This document shows positions 56,301-63,851 of a DNA stretch of 64,000 bases, piece after piece. The notes under the pieces were generated by a model, which ran no database searches, was not told where the DNA came from, and saw nothing but the letters and a program-made list of their open reading frames with translations. Position 1 is the first letter of the stretch, and each line of letters starts with the position of its first letter. The DNA comes from Mesorhizobium huakuii (GTDB lineage: Bacteria; Pseudomonadota; Alphaproteobacteria; Rhizobiales; Rhizobiaceae). The position numbers and the translations under genes are program-made. The stretch lies in contig NZ_BSNY01000027.1 in NCBI RefSeq assembly GCF_030160235.1, positions 225,384-289,383 on the forward strand. The letters run 5' to 3'.

Positions 56301-56506
56301 TGCTTGATCAGTGGCGTTGCCACTGATGTCGCCATGGTTTCCGGCGAGGCGCCCGGGAGTGAGGCCGAAACGTTGACCACCGGGAATTCGGCGCTGGGCA
56401 GTGCGGCCACCGGCAGGAATTTGTAGGCAAACAGTCCGCCCAGCACCAGGGCGAACGACATCAGAAGGGTGGCGACGGGCCTGCGAATGCAGAATTCGGA
56501 AATCAT
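53345..56506 (-). CDS. RND efflux permease (HAE-1 family)
   Basis: This 1053-residue inner-membrane pump of the AcrB/MdtB type uses the proton gradient to expel drugs or other amphiphiles. It begins [20 protein letters not shown]. It has 12 expected helices, two large periplasmic loops, and the proton-relay aspartate pair in helix 4 ([25 protein letters not shown]). The C-terminal repeat has [20 protein letters not shown] and ends with a hydrophilic tail. The ATG at 56506 overlaps the adaptor stop by four bases. No outer-membrane channel gene follows, so a shared TolC-like partner is likely. The open frame to 56824 is a shadow. Confidence 0.95.
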   Translation of the reverse strand: [1053 protein letters not shown]

Positions 56507-57765
56507 TGGGCCGCCTCGCCGGCTTTGGTCGCCTCGGCCACCTTGGGCGCGGCCGCGGCGCCTTCGTGCACGGCGGCGCCGTCCTTCAGCCTGGTCTGGC
56601 CTTCCGTGACGACTTTCTCGCCGGCTTTGAGGCCTTGGCTGATGGCGCTGTTTTGGCCTTCGGTCAGCGCCACCTGCACCGGCCGCATCTCGACCGTGTT
56701 GTCCGGCTTGACCACATAGACGAACGGCCCCTTCTGGCTGGGCTGCACCGCTACGGTGGGAACGGAGGTCATCTGCGGCATGATGCCGGCGTCGAGCACG
56801 ACATTCACATACTGGCCCGGCCACAGCGAAAGATCGGCATTGGGTATGCTCGCCCGCGTTGCGATCGTGCCCGAGGCGGTATCGACGCTGGAATCGACGA
56901 AATCGAGCGTACCCTTGCCGATCGGCGTCGGGTCGCCATCCTTGATCAGGGTCACCGCTCCTTGCTGGGGATTGGCAAGCGCCTTGTGCAGCAGCGCAAG
57001 GTTGCTTTCCGGCAGGTTGAAGTTGACCTGCAAGGGATCCATCTGGGTGATGGTCACCAGCGGCGTCGAGCTACTGCTGTTGCCATTGCTGGTGGTCACC
57101 AGATCGCCGACGGCAACATTGACCGCACCCAGCCTGCCCGCGATCGGCGCCGTGATGGTGGCGAAGCCAAGCTGGACATTGTCCGCGTCGATCGTCGCCT
57201 TGTCGGCATCGACGGTCGCCGCCGCCGCCTTCTGCGCGGCCACGGCCTGATCATAGGTCTGCTGCGTGCCGGCCTGCTTGGCGACAAGGTCCTTGGCGCG
57301 CTGAAAATCGGAATTCGAACTGGCAAGCAGCGCCCGGTCCTTGGCGAGCGTGGCCTGGTCCTTGGCGAGTTGCGCCTTGAGCGCCCGGTCGTCGAGCGAG
57401 AACAGGGTGTCGCCTGCCTTGACCATCTGCCCGTCCTTGACGTCGATCGACACGATCTGGCTGGAGACCCGCGCGTTGATGCTGACCACGGCGGGCGAGG
57501 AGACGAAGCCGATGGCATAACGCCGGATCGGGAAGTCGGCCGTGGTTGCCGTCGCCGAAACGATCGAGGCCGAACGCGCGCCGCCGCCGGCCTGCTTGCT
57601 TCCCGATGCCTGCTTGTCGGTTGCCGCCTTGTCCGACGCCGCGACCTGCTTTGCGCCGATGAGCTGCTGAACCTTGCCCAGCATGTCCGGAGACAGATAG
57701 AGCCAGGCCGCGCCCGCACAGGCGAGGACAAGCAATGAAAGAATGACTTTTCCACGTATCGTCAA
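56503..57765 (-). CDS. RND efflux periplasmic adaptor
   Basis: This 420-residue membrane-fusion protein links the RND pump to the outer membrane. It has an N-terminal membrane anchor (VILSLLVLACAGAAWLYL), an Ala/Ser/Lys-rich linker, a lipoyl half-motif (VSSQIVSIDVKDGQMVKAGDTLFSLD), a long coiled-coil hairpin (about residues 125-200) and ATITAPIAGRLGAVNVAVGDLV. Beta-barrel and membrane-proximal domains follow (LWPGQYVNVVLDAG). The C-terminal tail is Ala-rich. It overlaps the pump gene by four bases and is first in the two-gene operon. Confidence 0.93.
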   Translation of the reverse strand: MTIRGKVILSLLVLACAGAAWLYLSPDMLGKVQQLIGAKQVAASDKAATDKQASGSKQAGGGARSASIVSATATTADFPIRRYAIGFVSSPAVVSINARVSSQIVSIDVKDGQMVKAGDTLFSLDDRALKAQLAKDQATLAKDRALLASSNSDFQRAKDLVAKQAGTQQTYDQAVAAQKAAAATVDADKATIDADNVQLGFATITAPIAGRLGAVNVAVGDLVTTSNGNSSSSTPLVTITQMDPLQVNFNLPESNLALLHKALANPQQGAVTLIKDGDPTPIGKGTLDFVDSSVDTASGTIATRASIPNADLSLWPGQYVNVVLDAGIMPQMTSVPTVAVQPSQKGPFVYVVKPDNTVEMRPVQVALTEGQNSAISQGLKAGEKVVTEGQTRLKDGAAVHEGAAAAPKVAEATKAGEAAQ

Positions 57766-57973
57766 GGGGCCCTCTCGTCCGACACGCCGTAGTCAGGTGG
57801 TCGTATTCTAGCGCAATCCACGGCTCATTGCCGCGATTTCGCCGAATAGATAGGACACGCATTTGTCGGAAAAGGGCCAAAACACGGCATTACGAAGATT
57901 TAATGTGCACTGCACAATTGGTAGGCAGCCCGCCATTGCCGCTGGCCGAGGCCCGTCAAAGCGTCGGAGAACC

Positions 57974-58570
57974 CTATTTCAGCATCGGCCAAAGCGTCGC
58001 CGCCAGGAGCACGCCCATGGCGATGTTGAACCATTTCAGCCGCACCGGATCCGACAGGAAACCCCGCAGCGCCGTGCCGAAACCGGCCCACACCGAAACG
58101 CTCGGCAGGTTGACGATGGTGAAGGCGATCGAGATCAACGCCACCGACAGGAACGGGTGCTCGGCATTGGCATAGACAGCCATGGCGGTGATCGCCATCA
58201 CCCAGGCCTTCGGATTGACCCACTGGAAGGCAGCCGCATCGATGAAGCGCATCGGCCGTCCTTTCGTCTCACCCTTGCCGGTCAGCGAGCGCGACATGGC
58301 GATCTTCCAGGCAAGGTAGAGCAGATAGGCGCCGCCTGCGATCTTCAATCCAGTGTGCAGCGCCGGAAACGCAGTCAACACAGCGCCAAGGCCAAGGCCG
58401 ACGGCGAGCAACAGCACCAGAAAACCCATGCTGATGCCAAGCATGTGTGGAACGGTTCTGGCTATGCCGAAATTCACCCCCGATGCCAGCAGCATGAGGT
58501 TGTTCGGCCCCGGCGTGATCGAGGTCACGAAAGCGTAGACGAGCAGTGCGAGGAATGCGTCGAGGGACAT
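57974..58570 (-). CDS. LysE family amino-acid exporter
   Basis: This 198-residue membrane protein of the LysE/RhtB family exports amino acids or related compounds. The N-terminal signature is FVTSITPGPNNLMLLASGVNFG. Next come GISMGFLVLLLAVGLGLGAVL, the LKIAGGAYLLYLAWKI helix and the QWVNPKAWVMAITAMAVY motif, with six expected helices. A perfect 15-base palindrome lies 15 bases upstream of the ATG. No regulator gene is adjacent. The exported substrate is unknown. Confidence 0.92.
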   Translation of the reverse strand: MSLDAFLALLVYAFVTSITPGPNNLMLLASGVNFGIARTVPHMLGISMGFLVLLLAVGLGLGAVLTAFPALHTGLKIAGGAYLLYLAWKIAMSRSLTGKGETKGRPMRFIDAAAFQWVNPKAWVMAITAMAVYANAEHPFLSVALISIAFTIVNLPSVSVWAGFGTALRGFLSDPVRLKWFNIAMGVLLAATLWPMLK

Positions 58571-58584
58571 GACGGCTCACAAAG

Positions 58585-58599
58585 GTCAGTAATACTGAC
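58585..58599. promoter_or_regulatory. Candidate operator upstream of the LysE-family gene
   Basis: GTCAGTA-A-TACTGAC is a perfect palindrome with a single central base, ending 15 bases before the exporter's start codon. Its position suggests a repressor or Lrp/AsnC-type site. No regulator is encoded next to it. Confidence 0.6.
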
Positions 58600-58741
58600 T
58601 TAAATCAAGCGGGCGCCGGACGCAAATTCATTCGATTGGTCCAACGGGAAAGCAAGGAACTGGCAGGCGGCAGAATCGGCGCTACGCCGACAAAATCCGG
58701 CAACTGATAGCCGATTGGATCTGTCGGAAGCTTTCGGCAGA

Positions 58742-58978
58742 TCAGCGCCGGCGGAGATGCTTCAGTGCCCAGAGAAACCAGCTGAAGACGACGATGGATC
58801 CGGCGTGGAACAGTACCCCATCCCGGAATCTGGTCGGATTGTCCGCATACGCAACCAGGCTATAGGTTCGTCCGACCGGAACGGTCATCGTCACCCAGGC
58901 ATGGGCAAGCACCCAGATCGAGTATGCGATCAGAGCGTACATCATCACATGTATCAGAAGCTCTTGTCGCGGGGTCAT
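58742..58978 (-). CDS. Small membrane protein of unknown function
   Basis: This 78-residue product (from ATG 58978, MTPRQELLIHVMMY) has two hydrophobic segments, IHVMMYALIAYSIWVLAHAW and a second near VLFHAGSIVVFSWFLWAL, and ends in LKHLRRR. A TTG at 59020 would add 14 residues; neither start has a clear ribosome-binding site. I recognise no family. The coherent hydrophobic pattern supports a real gene. Confidence 0.55.
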   Translation of the reverse strand: MTPRQELLIHVMMYALIAYSIWVLAHAWVTMTVPVGRTYSLVAYADNPTRFRDGVLFHAGSIVVFSWFLWALKHLRRR

Positions 58979-59054
58979 GCGCCACTGGTTCTCAGATCGA
59001 ATTTGCAATGCCTTGGCCAACCGTGATTGCTGAACTCTAATTTCGCATGAATGC

Positions 59055-59630
59055 CTACATGCCCTGCGGGCCGCGATTCATCGCCGCCACGCCGGTGCGG
59101 CAGATCTCGACCAGGCCGAGCGGCTTCATGATGGCGATGAACTGGTCGAGCTTGGAACCCTTGCCGGTGATCTCGAAGATGAAATGCTCGGTGTTGGCGT
59201 CGATGACGCTGGCGCGGAAAGCGTCGGCCAGCCGCAGCGCCTCGACGCGAGCGTCGCCGGTGCCGGCAACCTTGACCAGCGCCAGTTCCCGCTCCAGCGG
59301 TCGCTCCTGCCCGAGCTCGTGCGAGCGGACAGTCAGATCGACCACTCGATGGACCGGCACGATGCGTTCGAGCTGATTCTTGATCTGCTCCATCACATGC
59401 GGCGTGCCGCGCGTCACGATGGTGATGCGCGACAGGTGCTTCTCATGCTCCGTCTCGGAGACGGTCAGGCTCTCGATGTTGTAGCCGCGTCCAGAGAACA
59501 GGCCGATGACCCGGGCGAGTACGCCCGGCTCGTTGTCGACCAGCACGGAAAGCGTGTGGATCTCCGGCCGCTCCGTTTCCTTGGCGATGAAGTAGGCGGA
59601 GCCGGTGGGTTGAAGGTGCTGTGCGTTCAT
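59055..59630 (-). CDS. ilvH: Acetolactate synthase small (regulatory) subunit
   Basis: IlvH is the regulatory subunit that confers valine feedback inhibition on acetolactate synthase and raises its activity. The 191-residue product has the ACT domain IHTLSVLVDNEPGVLARVIGLFSGRGYNIESLTV followed by a second ferredoxin-like domain (RELALVKVAG-type, VIDANTEHFIFEITG). In the ACT block the first 20 residues alone identify it. It follows ilvI by 78 bases on the same strand and shares its attenuator-controlled promoter. Confidence 0.96.
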   Translation of the reverse strand: MNAQHLQPTGSAYFIAKETERPEIHTLSVLVDNEPGVLARVIGLFSGRGYNIESLTVSETEHEKHLSRITIVTRGTPHVMEQIKNQLERIVPVHRVVDLTVRSHELGQERPLERELALVKVAGTGDARVEALRLADAFRASVIDANTEHFIFEITGKGSKLDQFIAIMKPLGLVEICRTGVAAMNRGPQGM

Positions 59631-59708
59631 GACATGGATCTCAAATTCTTGATCTAATTCTTTGTTTGCGCAAGGTTTTTTTCGACAAGCCCTGCCTTGG
59701 CCCGTCGA

Positions 59709-61490
59709 TTACACCAGTTCCCTGCCCTTGGCGTCGATTGCGTTTGCCACGGCCTCGTCGGTGGCCTCGTCGGGCAACAGCATCTCGTTGTGCGCCTTGC
59801 CAGACGGGATCATCGGGAAGCAGTTGGCGAGGTTCGCCACGCGGCAATCGAACAGCACGGGCTTCCTGACCGAGATCATCTCCTTGATGGCGTCGTCCAG
59901 CTCGTCCGGCTTCTCGCAACGTATGCCGTGGCCGCCATACGCCTCCGCCAGCTTGACGAAGTCCGGCATCGCCTCGGTGTAGGAATGCGACAGCCGGTTG
60001 CCGTGCAGCAACTGCTGCCACTGGCGCACCATGCCCATATACTGGTTGTTGAGGATGAAGATCTTGATCGGCGCCTTGTACTGCACCGCCGCGCTCATCT
60101 CCTGCATCGTCATCTGCACCGAGGCGTCGCCGGCGATGTCGATGACCAGCGCATCGGGATGCGCGATCTGCACGCCGAGCGCCGCCGGCAGGCCATAGCC
60201 CATCGTGCCCAGCCCGCCCGACGTCATCCAGCGGTTCGGCTTTTCGAAATGATAATGCTGCGCGGCCCACATCTGGTGCTGGCCGACCTCGGTGGTGATG
60301 TAGGTGTCCTTGTCCTTGGTCAGTTCGTAGAGCCGCTGGATGGCGTATTGCGGCATGATCACGTCGTGGTTCATCTTGTAGGCGAGTGAATCGCGACCGC
60401 GCCATTTGGCGATCTGCTCCCACCAGGGATAAAGCGCCTTCTTGTCGGCCTTGGCGGTTGCCCGCCACAGCCGCACCATATCCTCCAGCACCCGGCCGAC
60501 GTCGCCGATGATCGGCACTTCGGTGTGGACGTTCTTGTTGATCGAGGACGGGTCAATGTCGATATGGATCTTGCGCGAATTCGGCGAGAACGCGTTGAGC
60601 CGCCCGGTGATGCGGTCGTCGAAGCGCGCGCCGATGCAGATCATCACGTCGCAATCATGCATGGCCATGTTGGCCTCGTAGGTGCCGTGCATGCCGAGCA
60701 TGCCGACCCAGTTCTTGCCCGATGCCGGATAGGCGCCGAGCCCCATCAGCGTCGAGGTGATCGGGAAACCGGTGAGGTCGACCAGTTCGCGCAGCAAATG
60801 GCTCGCTTCCGGGCCGGAATTGATGACGCCGCCGCCCGAATAGATGATCGGCCTCTTGGCGCCCGCCATCAGGTCGACGGCGGCCTTGATCTTCTCCAGA
60901 TCGCCCTGGACCTTCGGCTGGTAGCTGGTGCGCGGTGCGATCTGCGGCGGGACGTAAAACCCCTTGGCGAACTGCACGTCCTTCGGGATGTCGACCACAA
61001 CCGGCCCCGGACGGCCGGTTGTTGCGACATGGAACGCCTCATGGATGGTCGCGGCGAGCTCGTTGACGTCCTTCACCAGCCAGTTGTGCTTGGTGCAGGG
61101 GCGCGTGATGCCGACCGTGTCGCATTCCTGGAACGCGTCGGAGCCGATCAAGGAGGTCGGCACCTGGCCCGTCAGGCAGACCAGCGGGATCGAATCCATC
61201 AGCGCATCCTGCAGCGGCGTCACCGCATTGGTCGCGCCGGGGCCTGACGTCACCAGCATGACGCCGGCCTTGCCGGTCGAGCGCGCGTAGCCCTCGGCCG
61301 CGTGGCCGGCACCTTGCTCGTGCCGCACCAGGATGTGCTCGACATCGTCCTGCTGGAAGATCTCGTCATAGATCGGGAGAACCGCGCCGCCGGGATAACC
61401 GAAGACATGCTTGACGCCATTGTCCTTCAGCGCCTGCACCACCATTTCGGCGCCCGTCATCTCGCGCCGCTCACTCTGTCCGTTGCTCAT
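59709..61490 (-). CDS. ilvI: Acetolactate synthase large (catalytic) subunit
   Basis: This thiamine-diphosphate enzyme condenses two pyruvates, or pyruvate and 2-oxobutyrate, as the first common step of branched-chain amino acid synthesis. From the ATG at 61490 (MSNGQSERREMTGAEMVVQAL) the product is 593 residues. It contains VFGYPGGAVLPIYDE, the catalytic glutamate in HILVRHEQGAGHAAEGYA, GRPGPVVVDIPKDV and the ThDP motif GDASVQMTMQEMSA...NNQYMG. An in-frame ATG at 61529 would add 13 basic residues. It is preceded by a leader peptide and terminator (61568-61674) and followed by ilvH. The symbol ilvB is used equally for this gene. Confidence 0.96.
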   Translation of the reverse strand: MSNGQSERREMTGAEMVVQALKDNGVKHVFGYPGGAVLPIYDEIFQQDDVEHILVRHEQGAGHAAEGYARSTGKAGVMLVTSGPGATNAVTPLQDALMDSIPLVCLTGQVPTSLIGSDAFQECDTVGITRPCTKHNWLVKDVNELAATIHEAFHVATTGRPGPVVVDIPKDVQFAKGFYVPPQIAPRTSYQPKVQGDLEKIKAAVDLMAGAKRPIIYSGGGVINSGPEASHLLRELVDLTGFPITSTLMGLGAYPASGKNWVGMLGMHGTYEANMAMHDCDVMICIGARFDDRITGRLNAFSPNSRKIHIDIDPSSINKNVHTEVPIIGDVGRVLEDMVRLWRATAKADKKALYPWWEQIAKWRGRDSLAYKMNHDVIMPQYAIQRLYELTKDKDTYITTEVGQHQMWAAQHYHFEKPNRWMTSGGLGTMGYGLPAALGVQIAHPDALVIDIAGDASVQMTMQEMSAAVQYKAPIKIFILNNQYMGMVRQWQQLLHGNRLSHSYTEAMPDFVKLAEAYGGHGIRCEKPDELDDAIKEMISVRKPVLFDCRVANLANCFPMIPSGKAHNEMLLPDEATDEAVANAIDAKGRELV

Positions 61491-61567
61491 CGGTCTGGTC
61501 CCGTACTGTCGCCGCTTGGGCGTTGCCATTTGGGTGTTGTTGGTCGTTTAGTCGTGTTTCAGGCAAT

Positions 61568-61590
61568 AAAAAAGGCCCCCGAGGGAGCCT
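61568..61590 (-). terminator. Attenuator terminator upstream of ilvI
   Basis: On the minus strand AGGCTCCC and GGGGGCCT form a GC-rich hairpin directly followed by a run of T (61573-61568), an intrinsic terminator inside the ilvI leader about 35 bases downstream of the leader peptide's stop. A further hairpin GGCGG/CCGCC (61633-61619) encloses the leader's stop codon and could act as the pause stem. Confidence 0.85.
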
Positions 61591-61623
61591 GTGTGTTGCG
61601 CATGGGAGGTTTTCGCCCGGCGG

Positions 61624-61674
61624 TTACACCGCCTTGCCCACGCGCCTTCCTACGAGAATGAGTGCCTTTTTCAT
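61624..61674 (-). CDS. ilv leader peptide (16 codons), transcription attenuator
   Basis: The minus strand encodes MKKALILVGRRVGKAV, a 16-residue peptide with Leu-Ile-Leu-Val together and two more Val codons, ending TAA at 61626-61624. It sits between a promoter-like element (61685-61712) and an intrinsic terminator (61568-61590) in front of acetolactate synthase. That is the layout of ribosome-mediated attenuation by charged Leu/Ile/Val tRNA. No ribosome-binding site precedes it. The promoter position predicts a transcript starting only a few bases before the ATG, so translation may be nearly leaderless, as described for the trpL leader of Sinorhizobium meliloti. It is in frame with a longer meaningless open frame and too short for ordinary gene finders. 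Confidence 0.85.
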   Translation of the reverse strand: MKKALILVGRRVGKAV

Positions 61675-61684
61675 GGTCGCGGAC

Positions 61685-61712
61685 ACTAAGGGCCGGCAAG
61701 GCGCCCTGTCAA
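61685..61712 (-). promoter_or_regulatory. Candidate promoter of the ilvI-ilvH operon
   Basis: On the minus strand TTGACA (61712-61707), a 16-base spacer and CTTAGT (61690-61685) resemble sigma-70 promoters of alphaproteobacteria. Transcription would start near 61678, three or four bases before the leader peptide's ATG. Confidence 0.65.
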
Positions 61713-61988
61713 CGGCAAAAATCGCGCCGGCAACGAAGGCGCTTCCCAATTCGACAAATGGACCGTCACGATTTCGCGATGGACACCCGCATCGTGCTGA
61801 CACCACCCTGCCCTTCGCAAGAACGCCCCAAACCGGCTCGAAAGCGGCGTTCTCCAGATAAGTCCTTGAAGCCACGCGAAACTATGGTGGGGCGTGACGA
61901 AGGCCGTCCTCTCTGCCGATACTTGACCGTCCGGCTTGGAAGTCGGGAGGAGCCACCATGACGGCCTGGATTTCACGGAGGAAAACTT
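61713..61988. other. Intergenic region between the ilv promoter and the FMO gene
   Basis: Two divergent units meet here. Apart from the GGAGGA ribosome-binding site at about 61976-61982 for the rightward gene, I see no small gene, terminator or clear palindrome. Confidence 0.5.
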
Positions 61989-63791
61989 ATGCTCGACAAG
62001 GCCCCAAACAAGAAACTGTCCGACCTGCTCGATCAATTCGGCGGCGCCCTCGCCGCCAATGACATCGACAAGGCCGTCGGTTGTTTCCAGGAGGATTGCT
62101 ACTGGCGCGACCTCGTCATCTTCACCTGGAACATCAAGACCATGGAGGGCAAGGATCAGGTCCGCGACATGCTGGAGAGCCAGCTGTCGAAGACAAAGCC
62201 GTCGCATTGGGCACTCGCCAAGGGCGAGGACGCGACCGAGAGCGGCGGGCTGATCGAGGGCTGGATCAGTTTCGAGACAGAAGTCGCGCGCGGCTTTGGC
62301 CATGTCAGGCTTAAGGACGGCAAGATATGGACGCTGCTGACCACCATGGTCGAATTGAAAGGCTACGAGGAACCGGCCGGCTTCGCGCGGCCGATGGGCG
62401 CCAAGCATGGCTCGGGCAAGAACCGTCCGACGTGGAAGGAAGAGCGTGAGAAGGAAGCCGCCGAGCTCGGCTTCAAGACGCAGCCCTACACGCTCATCAT
62501 CGGCGGCGGCCAGGGCGGCATCGCGCTCGGCGCGCGGCTGCGGCAGCTCGGCGTGCCGATCATCATCGTCGAGAAGAACGAGCGGGCCGGCGACAGCTGG
62601 CGCAAGCGCTACAAGTCGCTCTGCCTGCACGATCCGGTCTGGTACGACCATCTGCCCTATATCGATTTCCCGAAGAACTGGCCGGTCTTCTCGCCCAAGG
62701 ACAAGATCGGCGACTGGCTGGAAATGTACACCAAGGTGATGGAGCTGAACTACTGGTCGTCAACGGAAGCCAAGAGCGCCTCCTATGACGACGAGAAGAA
62801 GGAATGGACCGTCGTCGTCCACCGCGACGGCAAGGACATCACCCTGAAGCCCAAGCAACTGGTTCTGGCGACCGGACAATCCGGCAAGGCCAATCTGCCG
62901 AAATTCAAGGGTATGGAGACCTTCAAGGGCGATCAGCACCACTCCTCAAAGCACCCTGGCCCCGATGACTATGCCGGGAAAAGAGCCGTTGTCATCGGCT
63001 CCAACAATTCCGCCCATGACATCGCGGCGGCCCTTTGGGAAGCCGGTGCCGACGTCACCATGGTGCAACGCTCGAGCACCCATATTTCCAGATCCGACAC
63101 GTTGATGGAGATCGGATTGGGTTCGCTCTATTCGGAGCAGGCGCTGCAGAATGGCATCACCACGGCCAAGGCCGATCTGATCTTCGCCTCCCTGCCCTAC
63201 AAGATCCTGCACGAGTTCCAGATCCCGGCCTATGCCGAGATGAAGAAACGCGACGCGGCGTTCTACAAGGGACTGGAAAAGGCCGGTTTCATGCTCGACT
63301 GGGGCGACGATGAGTCCGGCCTGTTCATGAAGTACCTCAGGCGCGGCTCCGGCTATTATATCGACGTCGGCGCCTCCCAGCTGATCATCGATGGTTCGAT
63401 CAAGCTGAAGAGTGGCGTCGGCGTCGAAGAGATCAAGCAGCATTCGGTTGTGCTCAGCGACGGATCCGAATTGCCCGCGGACCTCATCGTCTACGCCACC
63501 GGCTATGGCTCAATGAACGGCTGGGCCGCCGATCTGATATCGCGTGAGACCGCCGACAAGGTCGGCAAATGCTGGGGCCTTGGCTCGAACACCACCAAGG
63601 ACCCCGGCCCCTGGGAAGGCGAGTTGCGCAACATGTGGAAGCCGACGCAGCAGGAGGCACTATGGTTCCACGGCGGCAATCTGCACCAGTCACGCCACTA
63701 TTCGCAGTTCCTGTCGCTGCAGTTGAAGGCCAGGCACGCCGGACTGCCGACCCCGGTCTACGGGCTGCAGAAAGTGCACCACAAGGGATAG
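61989..63791 (+). CDS. NTF2-like/flavin monooxygenase fusion protein
   Basis: This 600-residue protein has two parts. Residues 1-125 look like an NTF2/SnoaL-type domain (LSDLLDQFGGALAANDIDKA, CYWRDLVIFTWNIKTMEGKD, HVRLKDGKIWTLLTT). From about 168 it is a class-B flavoprotein monooxygenase: FAD motif LIIGGGQGGIALGARLRQLG, VEKNERAGDSWRKRYKSLCLHD, LATGQSGKANLPKFKG, NADPH motif AVVIGSNNSAHDIAAALWEAG and VYATGYGSMNGW. The family's Baeyer-Villiger or YUCCA-like activity is plausible but the substrate is unknown. GGAGGA precedes the ATG at 61989. It is apparently a single-gene unit. Confidence 0.9.
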   Translation: MLDKAPNKKLSDLLDQFGGALAANDIDKAVGCFQEDCYWRDLVIFTWNIKTMEGKDQVRDMLESQLSKTKPSHWALAKGEDATESGGLIEGWISFETEVARGFGHVRLKDGKIWTLLTTMVELKGYEEPAGFARPMGAKHGSGKNRPTWKEEREKEAAELGFKTQPYTLIIGGGQGGIALGARLRQLGVPIIIVEKNERAGDSWRKRYKSLCLHDPVWYDHLPYIDFPKNWPVFSPKDKIGDWLEMYTKVMELNYWSSTEAKSASYDDEKKEWTVVVHRDGKDITLKPKQLVLATGQSGKANLPKFKGMETFKGDQHHSSKHPGPDDYAGKRAVVIGSNNSAHDIAAALWEAGADVTMVQRSSTHISRSDTLMEIGLGSLYSEQALQNGITTAKADLIFASLPYKILHEFQIPAYAEMKKRDAAFYKGLEKAGFMLDWGDDESGLFMKYLRRGSGYYIDVGASQLIIDGSIKLKSGVGVEEIKQHSVVLSDGSELPADLIVYATGYGSMNGWAADLISRETADKVGKCWGLGSNTTKDPGPWEGELRNMWKPTQQEALWFHGGNLHQSRHYSQFLSLQLKARHAGLPTPVYGLQKVHHKG

Positions 63792-63825
63792 CGAGACTGG
63801 GTGGCCAGTTGTGGCCAAGCACCAG

Positions 63826-63851
63826 GGAGGTGCGGCAAATGCCGCGCCTCC
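63826..63851. other. Strong hairpin downstream of the FMO gene
   Basis: GGAGGTGCGGC (63826-63836) pairs with GCCGCGCCTCC (63841-63851) around a four-base AAAT loop, with one G-T wobble. No T-tract follows, so it is not a standard intrinsic terminator. It may be a palindromic repeat or an RNA end-stabilising hairpin. Confidence 0.6.

Noticed and set aside
61624-61875. Minus-strand open frame of 83 codons upstream of ilvI
   Set aside because: Only its last 16 codons make sense, as the leader peptide; the rest covers the promoter and has no likeness to a protein.
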